Assembly (NCBI RefSeq): GCF_001625365.1
Contig: NZ_LJJF01000001.1
Span: forward strand, 2,922,501-2,986,500
Length of the DNA: 64,000 nt
Source of the DNA: Streptomyces sp. MJM8645
Lineage (GTDB): Bacteria; Actinomycetota; Actinomycetes; Streptomycetales; Streptomycetaceae
Direction of reading: 5' to 3'
Part shown: positions 32,604 through 41,045 of the stretch, one piece after another
Numbering within the stretch: the first letter of the stretch is position 1
Layout: each line of letters starts with the position of its first letter
The notes under the pieces: generated by a model
Told to the model about the DNA's origin: nothing
Seen by the model: only the letters and a program-made list of their open reading frames with translations
Databases searched by the model: none
Position numbers and translations under genes: made by a program

Positions 32604-34055
32604 TCAGGCCGGCTTGGCGATGACGACGAACTTGTTCTCCTCGCCCTTGAGGAACTTGATCAGCCCGCGCAGGCCGCCCCAGCCCTCCAGGAACGAGAAC
32701 AGCGGGATGGCCGCCACCACGACGATCGGCTCCCACCACTTGCGCCGGTGGTTCGCCGAGGCGACGACGTTCAGGCGCAGGCCCTCCCAGTACGTCCAGA
32801 TGACGTAGGCGAAGTTGATCGACCAGACCAGCACCACGGACTGGGTGACCGGGGAGGTGTTCCAGGTGCCGGTGAACCAGGCGACCAGCAGCACCAGGCC
32901 GACGTGCTGGAGCGGGCCGAGCACCCAGCTGACCATGCCCATCCCGATGAACAGCCGGTACCGCAGCGGGATCGTCCTGTTGAAGCAGAGCGCGACCAGG
33001 CCCCAGGCCCAGCGCTCGCGCTGCTTGAGGAAGTCCTTGACCCCGGCCGGCGAGGCGCCGTAGCAGCGCCCGTTGAACCAGTCGCTGCGGCCCGGGTAGC
33101 GCTGGCAGAAGTTCAGCGCCATCTGGGCGTCCTCGACGATGGTCTTCGGGCCGAAGTCCCAGCCGATGGTGGCCTCCACCGAGGAGCGCATCAGGAGCAG
33201 TTCGCCGTGCACGCCGGCGATCGGGGTGCCGGTGCCGGTCATCGCGCGGAAGCGGGCGATGTCGTCGGCCGGGCGGATCGCGTCGGCGAGCCAGGTGAAG
33301 GTGGAGACGGCGTTCTCCCGCGGGTACGTCAGGATGCCCTGCGCCATGTGCTTGGCGTCGTCCCCGGCCCGGCGCTGCCGGTTGACGAACTGCGCGACGG
33401 CGGCGGCGGTGTCCGGGCCGACGCCGGTGTCGTCGTCCATGTGCAGCACCCAGACGTCGTCCTCGGCCTCGCCCTCCTCGATCCGCAGCTCGTGCGAGTA
33501 GTGGTTGGCACGGGCCTTGAACTTGGTGCCGTTGGCCGTCTCGTAGGCCTTCGGCACGGTCACCACCCGGATCAGCGGGTTGCGGGCGGCCAGCCCGTCG
33601 ATCTTCTCGGCGGCCGCGCAGCCCTCCTCGGTGAGGACGTCCACCCGCATCCACGGGAAGTAGGCCGGCAGGTGCTCGACGTACGAGAGCACCGAGCGCT
33701 CCAGCGCCGGATAGGTGTCGTGACGGCCGATGGTCGGCACCAGCACGATCAGGAAGTCGTCCTCGACCGGCACGGCCGGCGTCATCCGGCTCACCTGGCG
33801 CAGCCGGCGGCGGACCATCAGCACACCCTGGAAGCCGATCAGGACGCCGAACACCGGCATCCCCCACAGGATGGTGATCGTCCAGCCGAGCGGGGTGGGG
33901 TTGGGCACGTAGGCCCAGACCGAGAAGGCGAAGATGACCGTGAAGGAGAAGTAGAACGGGAGGACCCGGGGCTTCCACGACATCTGTCGCTCGGCGAGCC
34001 GGGCGGCCTCGCGGGACGTGGTGAGCACCGTCCGTGCGGGGGCTGTCGATGGCAT
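32604..34055 (-). CDS. Membrane-bound family-2 glycosyltransferase, egghead-like
   Basis: A 483-residue processive-type glycosyltransferase. Two helices (about 33-80) precede the GT2 domain. The Mg-nucleotide motif is LHMDDDTGV and the acceptor-site Asp is in TIVEDAQMAL. KQRERWAWGL is the Q/RxxRW motif of processive enzymes; three or four helices follow. The order NGTKFKARANHYSHE, GVHGELLLMRSSVE, IGWDFGPK and DFLKQRERW resembles egghead, the GDP-mannose beta-1,4-mannosyltransferase of insects. With mannanase-type GH113 and GH26 neighbours, a beta-mannose-containing surface polymer is a reasonable hypothesis. No cyclic-di-GMP PilZ domain is seen. Confidence 0.85.
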   Translation of the reverse strand: MPSTAPARTVLTTSREAARLAERQMSWKPRVLPFYFSFTVIFAFSVWAYVPNPTPLGWTITILWGMPVFGVLIGFQGVLMVRRRLRQVSRMTPAVPVEDDFLIVLVPTIGRHDTYPALERSVLSYVEHLPAYFPWMRVDVLTEEGCAAAEKIDGLAARNPLIRVVTVPKAYETANGTKFKARANHYSHELRIEEGEAEDDVWVLHMDDDTGVGPDTAAAVAQFVNRQRRAGDDAKHMAQGILTYPRENAVSTFTWLADAIRPADDIARFRAMTGTGTPIAGVHGELLLMRSSVEATIGWDFGPKTIVEDAQMALNFCQRYPGRSDWFNGRCYGASPAGVKDFLKQRERWAWGLVALCFNRTIPLRYRLFIGMGMVSWVLGPLQHVGLVLLVAWFTGTWNTSPVTQSVVLVWSINFAYVIWTYWEGLRLNVVASANHRRKWWEPIVVVAAIPLFSFLEGWGGLRGLIKFLKGEENKFVVIAKPA

Positions 34056-34146
34056 GGCGAAAGTCGCTCCTCGTCTGCTGTCGGGCCGATCCCCTGCGGG
34101 AGCCGGGTCGTTCGTGGGCGGTCCGGGGTTGCGGCGGTCCAGGCCC

Positions 34147-34213
34147 GCGGAGGTTCAGGGCTGCGGAGGTTCAGGGCTGCGGAGGTTCAGGGCTGCGGAG
34201 GTTCAGGCCTGCG
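34147..34213 (-). repeat. 16-bp tandem repeat between the glycosyltransferase and membrane-protein genes
   Basis: GCGGAGGTTCAGGGCT repeats about four times, the last copy diverging, and ends inside the stop region of the membrane-protein gene. It is non-coding and lies in the leader region of the glycosyltransferase gene. Confidence 0.85.
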
Positions 34214-35096
34214 GCGGGCGGTCCGTCGGCGGGCGGTCGGCGGGGGGCGCGACCGGGCCGGGGGCGACCGGACCGGGCGTCACCGGCGGCGCGGCGGGCC
34301 ACGGCTGCTGGGCGAGCGTCGACGGGTGCGGGGCCGGCTGGGTGGGCTGCTGCGCGTACGGCACCGGCTGCGACGGCTGGGCCGGCGCCGGCTGCGGCCA
34401 GGCGGCGGGCTGCGACTGCGGCGCCGGGGGCTGCTGCGGCCACGCGGGCTGCGGCTGCTGCTGGAACGGCGGCTGCGGTGGCCAGGCGGCCTGCGGCTGC
34501 GGCTGCGGCGGCTGTTGCTGCTGTTGCTGCGGCCAGGCGGGCTGGTGCTGGAACGGCTGCTGCTGCTGGAACGGCTGCGGGCCCGGGGCCGGCTCGGCCG
34601 GGATCGTCTGCAGCAGCGACCAGTGCAGCTGTCCGCCTGACGCCGCGGCGGCTTCCGGCGCCCCCCGCTCCCGCCACTTCAGCCGGGCCAGCAGCAGGAT
34701 CAGCGCCGCGGTGACGACCACGCCGAGCGCGAAGGTCGCGAGCTTGAGCCCGCCCTCGGTGGTGCTGGTGAACCACTCCCGCTGCGGCTTGTCCAGGAGC
34801 GCGCCGGTCAGGCTGCGCACCCGGTTGTACCCCTCGACCAGTGCGACGCCGGCCGCCACCCCGAGCGCCCAGGTGCGCCCGCGCAGCAGCAGGATTCCCG
34901 AAACCAGGTAGATCAGGCCGTAGTTGAGGCTGCCGGTCTCGGCGTCCACCGAGGTGCCGCCGTAGTAGAAGATGCCTTTGACGTAGGTCGCGAACCCGAC
35001 CTGACCGAAGCAGTTGTACGCCGCCCAGCCGAGCAGCACCACGCCCCAGCCGACGGCGATGCCGCCGGCCGCGCGCATCGCACGCGCCTGTCCCAT
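34203..35096 (-). CDS. Four-helix membrane protein with Gln/Pro-rich tail
   Basis: A 297-residue protein. Four hydrophobic segments fill the first half (GGIAVGWGVVLLGWAAYN near residue 12, GLIYLVSGILLL, WALGVAAGVALVEG, and LATFALGVVVTAALILLLARL). From about residue 170 to the end the sequence is a disordered tail made almost only of Gln, Pro, Ala and Trp (QPAWPQQQQQQPPQ and similar). No family beyond this is recognised. The ATG at 35096 follows GGGGGTG; a longer frame upstream is unlikely. It precedes the GT2 gene on the same strand and may belong to the polysaccharide machinery. Confidence 0.75.
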   Translation of the reverse strand: MGQARAMRAAGGIAVGWGVVLLGWAAYNCFGQVGFATYVKGIFYYGGTSVDAETGSLNYGLIYLVSGILLLRGRTWALGVAAGVALVEGYNRVRSLTGALLDKPQREWFTSTTEGGLKLATFALGVVVTAALILLLARLKWRERGAPEAAAASGGQLHWSLLQTIPAEPAPGPQPFQQQQPFQHQPAWPQQQQQQPPQPQPQAAWPPQPPFQQQPQPAWPQQPPAPQSQPAAWPQPAPAQPSQPVPYAQQPTQPAPHPSTLAQQPWPAAPPVTPGPVAPGPVAPPADRPPTDRPPQA

Positions 35097-35257
35097 CCCG
35101 CACCCCCGCCCCGCCGGGCCCGTCCCGGCGTCAGCCCCTCGGCTTCGCCGCCACAGGATGCCACACGGCACAACGGACACGGTATTCCGGCCGTTCAACG
35201 GAATTCAGTGGTGTAGCGCACCTCACGGCGACCGGCTCGGCGGACGTACGGGGCGGC

Positions 35258-36712
35258 TCAACGGACGTGCAGGCCACCCCAGTCGACGTTCGCGCCGAAC
35301 GGGCCGGCGCCGCCGGTGAGCGCCAGCGGGCTGTGGTAGGTGGCGTTGACGTCGGCGCCGGAGTTGCGCGGCTGGTCCGGCGTCAGGTTGTCCGAGGTGA
35401 GCGACTGCCCCCAGACCGTCCAGATCGTCCAGGGCGTGCGCCGCAGCGTGTCCGGCTGGCGGGAGTTGACCGGGACGGCGAAGGACTCGGCCAGGATCCG
35501 CGGCTTGCCGTAGGCGGCGAGCCCGTCGTAGTACCGCTTGGTCCACACCTCGCCGGTGCCTATCGGGTGCGCGGGGCTGCCGCTGTAGTCGTCCACCCCG
35601 ACCACGTCGACGTACTGGGAGCCCGGGTAGTAGTCCCACGGGTCCGCGCCGGGGGCTCCGTCCCAGGACACCGGCGTCCAGACGAACAGCAGGTTGTGCA
35701 GGCCCCTGGTCTCCACCAGGTAGCGGTAGGTGATCCGCCACAGCGCCTGGTAGTCGGCCGGCTTCTGGCCCGACCACCAGAACCTGCGGGCGCAGTCCTG
35801 CACGTTCATCTCGTGGTACGGGCGCAGCAGCACCGGCACGTCGTGGGCGGCCAGGTACTCCAGGTGGTCGGCCAGGTAGGACAGGTCGGTCATCAGCGCG
35901 CGGTACTCGGGGGTGTCGTGCGCACTGTCGACGACCCGGCCGAACCAGCCCTTGTCCTTGGCGGCCGGGGAGTTCGAACAGAGCACCTGCTCGAAGGACT
36001 TGACGTCCGAACCGGGGTAGGGCTGGTGGAAGGACATGCCGACGATCCCGGCCGGCCCCCCGCCGTTGTCGGGCAGTTCGGTGGTGGTGCCGTCGCAGTT
36101 GTGCTGGACGCCGGCCGTGCCGTAGCTGCCGTCGTCGGCGCGCGGGTGGCCGGACCAGACGGCGGAGAGCAGGTCGACGGCGTCGTCGGTGTACTGCCAG
36201 CCGGCCCGGCAGGTGGGCCACCGGCCGGCCGAGTAGGAGCGCGGGTCGCCGACGCCCCAGCCCGTCTGGCCGTAGCCGGGGCCGAGGTCGGTCTCGACGA
36301 AGCCGGGCAGCTTGCCGGTGAGGTCGGCGGCCTTCTTGTAGTAGTAGCCGACCTGCTTGGTGCCGCGGTAGTCGCCGTACTCGGGGTTGTTGCGCTCGTT
36401 GTGCGCCTCGACGTGCTGGCCGATCACCGTCCCGCCGCTCTGCCCGGTGCGGGCCTGCCCCTCCAGGTCGGCGAGCAGCTGCTGGACGGCCCGGGCGTTC
36501 GGCGAGGCCTGCGGGTCCCGGGCGAGCAGGTCCCGGCCGACCTCCGGCGGCAGGGTACGGCCGGAGAAACCGACCGCCACCGGGACGCGGGCGGGCTGTT
36601 CGCCGTCGGCCCGGCCGTCACGCTGCAACAGCGCCACGGCGCCCGCGGCCACCACGACCCCGGCCGCGGCCAGGACGGCGGGCTTGCCGCGCAGGGCTCT
36701 GGGCAGGGCCAC
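35258..36712 (-). CDS. GH26 glycoside hydrolase (beta-mannanase family), membrane-anchored or exported
   Basis: A 484-residue protein. The N-terminus has a basic start and one hydrophobic segment (about 12-31, AVLAAAGVVVAAGAVALL) acting as signal anchor. The GH26 domain follows: TVIGQHVEAHNERN, GMSFHQPYPGSD, and the hallmark VLLRPYHEMNVQDCARRFWW, with acid/base Glu at about residue 300 and nucleophile in PRILAESFAVP at about 409. Most GH26 enzymes cut beta-1,4-mannan. I chose the GTG at 36712 because GGAGGAG lies eight bases upstream. It is at the head of the polysaccharide gene group on this strand. Confidence 0.87.
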   Translation of the reverse strand: MALPRALRGKPAVLAAAGVVVAAGAVALLQRDGRADGEQPARVPVAVGFSGRTLPPEVGRDLLARDPQASPNARAVQQLLADLEGQARTGQSGGTVIGQHVEAHNERNNPEYGDYRGTKQVGYYYKKAADLTGKLPGFVETDLGPGYGQTGWGVGDPRSYSAGRWPTCRAGWQYTDDAVDLLSAVWSGHPRADDGSYGTAGVQHNCDGTTTELPDNGGGPAGIVGMSFHQPYPGSDVKSFEQVLCSNSPAAKDKGWFGRVVDSAHDTPEYRALMTDLSYLADHLEYLAAHDVPVLLRPYHEMNVQDCARRFWWSGQKPADYQALWRITYRYLVETRGLHNLLFVWTPVSWDGAPGADPWDYYPGSQYVDVVGVDDYSGSPAHPIGTGEVWTKRYYDGLAAYGKPRILAESFAVPVNSRQPDTLRRTPWTIWTVWGQSLTSDNLTPDQPRNSGADVNATYHSPLALTGGAGPFGANVDWGGLHVR

Positions 36713-36805
36713 GGACCGCTCCTCCGGTTGCTCGCCGGCACCGGCCCAGGCGGACACAACCGGAACACTCGTGCGAATGACTGCCCCGAGAGCCTGCCAC
36801 ACTCC

Positions 36806-36837
36806 CCCGGCCCCGGCGAGCGAACCCGCCGGGGCCG
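36806..36837 (-). terminator. Terminator of the Gln/Pro-rich protein gene
   Basis: CCGGCCCCGGCG (36806-36817) pairs with CGCCGGGGCCGG (36826-36837), with flanking CTCC and GGAG extending the stem. Confidence 0.7.
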
Positions 36838-36852
36838 GAGTGTCACGGCGGA

Positions 36853-38022
36853 TCAGCCGGCCGCGGCGGCCCCCGGCGCACCCGGCGCGGCCGCGGACGC
36901 GGCCTTGGCGCGCTGGAGCAGCTGGCCCTTCACGTGCTCGCCGAAGCCGGCGGCCGCCGCGGTGGCGGCGGCGTCAGCGGTGTCGCCGCCCTTCGCCGAG
37001 CCCTCGACCGTGAAGTAGGCGTACCGGCCCAGGGTGTTGTGCGTGTTGGTGCAGCCCGGCGTGGCGCAGAAGGCCGGCGCGCCCGGCGCGACGGCGCCCT
37101 TGAGGTGGCCGGTGTAACTCTTCATCGAGGTCTCGGCCTGGATCTTGTGGTCGAAGACCGCGACGCCGACGGTCACCGCGCTGTCGCCGGAGACGTAGGT
37201 CGCCCGGAGCACCTTCTGGCAGCCCTGGTCACCGAGGACCTTGCCGAGCCCGCCGGTCGTCGAGTTCCCGTCCCAGCAGGGCGAGTCCAGCGAGACGAAG
37301 GTCCGGTTCCAGGTGGCGCCGTTGACCGTCACCTGGAGTGCGGAGAACAGCGCCCCCGCGTCCTGCGGCGCCGGGTCGGTGGCGGCCTCCCAGATCGGCT
37401 TCGACGGGTCGTCCGGCGCGCCGCCCGGGGTGCCGGCGGCACTTGGCGCGGCACTCTGGGCGGCACTCGGTGCGGCGGAGGACGGCCGGTTGGAGGCCGA
37501 GGCGGTCGGCCCGGCGGTCGGCTTGTCGCCGTCGCCCTTCGTCAGCAGCACCGTCCCGCCCGCGACCAGGCCGCCGACCAGGACGACCGCGACCGCCACG
37601 CCGAGGGCCCGCAGCCGGCGACGGCGCTTGTCGTCCGCCGCGTTGCGGTCCGCCAGCGCCTGCCAGTTCGGCTCGGCGCGCTGCGGCGCCTGGGGCTGCG
37701 GGTACGGCTGCGGGTGCGCCTGCGGGTGCCCTTGGGGATGCGCCTGGGGATGCGGCTGGGGGTTCGGCTGCCACTGCGGCGGCAGCTGCTGCCCCGGTTG
37801 GCCCGGCTGCGGCAGCGAAGGCTGCCCCGGCGGACCGGGCTGCGCCACCGGCTGCGCGGGCGGCACCGGAGGCCCGTACGAGGCCGGCGGCGGCCCGAAG
37901 CCCCCGCTCGGCGGCAACACCGGACCGGGCACCACCGGCGGCTGCTGACCATGCGCGTCCCCCGGCCCGGTGGGAGGCGTTCCCTGCGGACCCTGCCCGG
38001 GTGCGCCAGTTCCGTCGCTCAC
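36853..38022 (-). CDS. Single-pass membrane protein with Pro/Gln/His-rich cytoplasmic head, unknown function
   Basis: A 389-residue protein. The first 125 residues are disordered and built of Pro, Gln, Gly and His (a run of QAHPQ/PHPQ units near 95-120). A basic KRRRRLR then leads into one helix (about 141-162). Outside, an Ala/Ser/Pro linker precedes a folded domain (about 215-365) with four Cys that may form disulfides (DSPCWDGNSTTGGLG, DQGCQKV, FCATPGCTNTHN). I recognise no named family. The GTG at 38022 follows GAGGGGGCGC. It is divergent from nrdAB. Confidence 0.75.
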   Translation of the reverse strand: MSDGTGAPGQGPQGTPPTGPGDAHGQQPPVVPGPVLPPSGGFGPPPASYGPPVPPAQPVAQPGPPGQPSLPQPGQPGQQLPPQWQPNPQPHPQAHPQGHPQAHPQPYPQPQAPQRAEPNWQALADRNAADDKRRRRLRALGVAVAVVLVGGLVAGGTVLLTKGDGDKPTAGPTASASNRPSSAAPSAAQSAAPSAAGTPGGAPDDPSKPIWEAATDPAPQDAGALFSALQVTVNGATWNRTFVSLDSPCWDGNSTTGGLGKVLGDQGCQKVLRATYVSGDSAVTVGVAVFDHKIQAETSMKSYTGHLKGAVAPGAPAFCATPGCTNTHNTLGRYAYFTVEGSAKGGDTADAAATAAAAGFGEHVKGQLLQRAKAASAAAPGAPGAAAAG

Positions 38023-38261
38023 GCGCCCCCTCGCTTCGCTCGATGATCGCTTCGCGAAACGCGCCCCTCGGCGCTTCGCTCGCTCATGCGCCCAGATCGT
38101 AGGGCATGCCCCCGCCAGCCGGTCCGCCCGGTGACCGTTCCGTATCGAAACCAGGACGCCGGAGCCCGGAACCAGGGCCCCGGGAGCCCGGATCCGAGGC
38201 GCCCCAAGGCCACGACCCGCCCCCTCCCAGCACCCCCGGTTATCGCGCCGACACACCGCGC

Positions 38262-38307
38262 CGTACTACATGTGGGGTCGCATCAGAGAGACACCACAAG
38301 ATGTATG
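38262..38307 (+). promoter_or_regulatory. Two NrdR boxes upstream of nrdAB
   Basis: GTACTACATGTGGGG (from 38263) and ACACCACAAGATGTATG (38291-38307) resemble the 16-bp NrdR boxes, which occur in pairs about three helical turns apart before RNR genes; here the spacing is about 29 bases. NrdR, the ATP/dATP-sensing RNR repressor, is encoded elsewhere. Confidence 0.65.
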
Positions 38308-38310
38308 CTC

Positions 38311-38415
38311 AATCCTGCTGTCGATGCAGGGGAACCCGGTGCGAATCCGGGACTGCCCCGCAGCGGTGAGCGGGCGGCTCCAGCAGCCGCACCGCGAGTC
38401 CGAGTACCTGCCGAC
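38311..38415 (+). promoter_or_regulatory. Cobalamin riboswitch upstream of nrdAB
   Basis: The core is textbook: GGGGAACCCGGTGCGAATCC, GGGACTGCCCCGCAGCGGTG, then a variable stem (GGCGGCTCCAGCAGCCG), and GAGTCCGAGTACCTGCCGAC near 38396-38415 as the B12 box. The 180 bases to nrdA would form the expression platform. In S. coelicolor the nrdABS operon is switched off by B12 in the same way, leaving the B12-dependent NrdJ in charge. Confidence 0.93.
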
Positions 38416-38597
38416 GGTGTGCGCACGGGCCCTCCCGCAGAGGCCGCGCCAGCACGAGAACTACCTTCCGGGCCTCGCGGGCGGGCCGGGGACGCCACTG
38501 TCGCGCGACGCTTTCTGCGTACGTGCCGTGCTCCCCTGCCCCGAACGGCCCGGTACCCCCCGATCACCGCCGCCGATCGCCGCCAGGAGAGAGCGCC

Positions 38598-41045
38598 TTG
38601 ACCACCGCTGCCTCAGCCACCCTGCCCGCCCAGGGCACCGGCCCCGCCCCCACCGACCCGACGGTCTCCGACCCCGGCGGCGCGCTCCTTCGGCTGCTCA
38701 CCGACCGCAGCGTCGATCTCCCCCAGGTGGACCCCGGCCATGTCGCCGCCGCCGCGCTGCGCGGCCGCCACGCCGGCTCGGACTTCGCCGAGCTGCGCGG
38801 GCTGGCCGTGGACGCCGCCGCGTCGATGATCGCCGAGGACCCCCAGTACTCGAAGCTGGCCGCCCGGCTGCTCGCCCTGGAGATCGTCGACGAGGCGAAC
38901 AGCCAGGGCTCGCGCTCCTTCGCCGCCTCGATCGCCGTCGGCCACGACGAGGGCCTGATCGGTGACACCACCGCCGCCTTCGTCGCCAAGCACGCCGCCG
39001 CCCTGGACGCGCTGATCGACGTACACGGCGACGACCGCTTCGAGTACTTCGGCCTGCGCACCGTGCAGTCCCGCTACCTGCTGCGCCACCCGATCACCCG
39101 CAAGGTCATCGAGACCCCGCAGCACTTCCTGCTCCGCGTCGCCTGCGGCCTGGCGGTCGGCGACAGCGAGCAGTCCGTGCGCGAGGTCGCCGAGCTGTAC
39201 GGCCTGATGAGCCGGCTGGAGTACCTGACCTCCTCGCCGACCCTGTTCAACTCCGGCACCCGGCACCCGCAGATGTCGAGCTGCTACCTGCTCGACTCCC
39301 CGCTGGACAACCTGGACTCGATCTACAACCGCTACGCGCAGATCGCCCGGCTGTCCAAGCACGCCGGCGGCATCGGCCTGTCCTACTCGCGCATCCGCTC
39401 GCGCGGCAGCCTGATCCGCGGCACCAACGGCAAGTCCAACGGCATCGTCCCGTTCCTGCGCACCCTCGACTCCTCGGTCGCCGCCGTCAACCAGGGCGGC
39501 CGCCGCAAGGGCGCGGCCTGCGTCTACCTGGAGACCTGGCACGCCGACATCGAGGAGTTCCTGGAGCTCCGCGACAACACCGGCGAGGAGGCGCGGCGCA
39601 CCCACAACCTCAACCTGGCGCACTGGATCCCGGACGAGTTCATGCGCCGGGTCAACGCCAACGAGGACTGGTCGCTGTTCTCCCCCGCCGACGTGCCCGA
39701 GCTCGTCGACCTGTGGGGCTCCGACTTCGACGAGGCCTACCGCAAGGCCGAGCTGGCCGGCAAGGCCGTGCGCACCATCCCCGCGCAGACCCTGTACGCC
39801 CGGATGATGCGCACCCTGGCGCAGACCGGCAACGGCTGGATGACCTTCAAGGACGCCTCCAACCGCGCCGCCAACCAGACCGCGCTGCCCGGCCGCACGG
39901 TGCACTCCTCGAACCTGTGCACCGAGATCCTGGAGGTCACGGACGACTCCGAGACCGCCGTCTGCAACCTCGGCTCGGTCAACCTCGGCGCCCACGTCGC
40001 CCCCGGGGCCTCCGTCGACGACCTGCTCGGCGCCATGGACTGGGAGCGCCTCGACGCCACCGTCCGCACCGCCGTGACGTTCCTCGACCGCGTGGTGGAC
40101 ATCAACTTCTACCCGACCACCGAGGCCGGCACCTCCAACTCCCGCTGGCGCCCGGTCGGCCTCGGCGTGATGGGCCTCCAGGACGTCTTCTTCAAGCTGC
40201 GGATCGACTTCGACTCCGCCGAGGCCGCGCGGCTGTCCACCCTCATCGCCGAGCGCATCATGCTCACCGCGTACGAGCGCTCCGCCGACCTGGCCGAGCA
40301 GCTGGGCCGCCACGAGGCCTACGGCGAGACCCGCGCCGCCCGCGGCGAACTGCACATCGACCACTTCCCGACGGCCGCCCCGCAGTGGGCCGACCGCTGG
40401 ACCGCGCTGCGCGCCCGCATCGCCGAGACCGGCCTGCGCAACTCGCTGCTGCTGGCCATCGCGCCGACCGCGACCATCGCGTCCATCGCCGGCGTCTACG
40501 AGTGCATCGAGCCGCAGGTCTCCAACCTGTTCAAGCGCGAGACGCTGTCCGGCGAGTTCCTCCAGGTCAACCCGTACCTGGTGCGCGAGCTCAAGGAGCT
40601 CGGCGTCTGGGACCAGCAGACCCGCGACGCCCTGCGTGAGGCCAACGGCTCCGTCCAGGAGCTGGGCTGGCTGCCCGCCGAGGTCCGCTCGCTCTACCGC
40701 ACCGCCTGGGAGCTGCCCCAGCGCGCGCTGATCGACCTGGCCGCGGCCCGCATGCCGTACCTCGACCAGAGCCAGTCGCTGAACCTGTTCATGGCGGCGC
40801 CGACCATCGGCAAGCTCAGCTCGATGTACGCCTACGCGTGGAAGGTCGGTCTCAAGACCACCTACTACCTGCGCTCGCGCCCGGCGACCCGGATCGCCCA
40901 GGCCGCCTCCGGTGCCGCCCGCGCCGCCGCGCCCGCGTCCGCGTCCGCGCCCGTGCCGGTGAACACCCCGACCCTCACCCCGGAGGAGGAGGCCGCGCTG
41001 GCCTGCTCCCTGGAGAACCCCGAGTCCTGCGAGGCCTGCCAGTGA
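38598..41045 (+). CDS. nrdA: Ribonucleoside-diphosphate reductase alpha subunit (class I)
   Basis: An 815-residue catalytic subunit that turns ribonucleotides into deoxyribonucleotides. The core includes TSSPTLFNSGTRHPQMSSCYLL (active-site Cys), HAGGIGLSYSRIRSRGS, NQGGRRKGAACVYLETWH, NLCTEILE and NLGSVNL, and APTATIASIAGVYECIEP; a redox CxxC-type end is seen (SCEACQ). I chose the TTG at 38598 because AGGAGAG lies at the right distance; the first 90 residues hold a short ATP-cone-poor N-terminus. The stop overlaps nrdB. Confidence 0.95.
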   Translation: MTTAASATLPAQGTGPAPTDPTVSDPGGALLRLLTDRSVDLPQVDPGHVAAAALRGRHAGSDFAELRGLAVDAAASMIAEDPQYSKLAARLLALEIVDEANSQGSRSFAASIAVGHDEGLIGDTTAAFVAKHAAALDALIDVHGDDRFEYFGLRTVQSRYLLRHPITRKVIETPQHFLLRVACGLAVGDSEQSVREVAELYGLMSRLEYLTSSPTLFNSGTRHPQMSSCYLLDSPLDNLDSIYNRYAQIARLSKHAGGIGLSYSRIRSRGSLIRGTNGKSNGIVPFLRTLDSSVAAVNQGGRRKGAACVYLETWHADIEEFLELRDNTGEEARRTHNLNLAHWIPDEFMRRVNANEDWSLFSPADVPELVDLWGSDFDEAYRKAELAGKAVRTIPAQTLYARMMRTLAQTGNGWMTFKDASNRAANQTALPGRTVHSSNLCTEILEVTDDSETAVCNLGSVNLGAHVAPGASVDDLLGAMDWERLDATVRTAVTFLDRVVDINFYPTTEAGTSNSRWRPVGLGVMGLQDVFFKLRIDFDSAEAARLSTLIAERIMLTAYERSADLAEQLGRHEAYGETRAARGELHIDHFPTAAPQWADRWTALRARIAETGLRNSLLLAIAPTATIASIAGVYECIEPQVSNLFKRETLSGEFLQVNPYLVRELKELGVWDQQTRDALREANGSVQELGWLPAEVRSLYRTAWELPQRALIDLAAARMPYLDQSQSLNLFMAAPTIGKLSSMYAYAWKVGLKTTYYLRSRPATRIAQAASGAARAAAPASASAPVPVNTPTLTPEEEAALACSLENPESCEACQ

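Noticed and set aside
38030..38095. Repeated CGCTTCGCTCG words before the Pro/Gln-rich membrane-protein gene, considered as a CRISPR-like array
   Set aside because: Units are short, irregular and without spacers of constant length; no cas genes are in the window.
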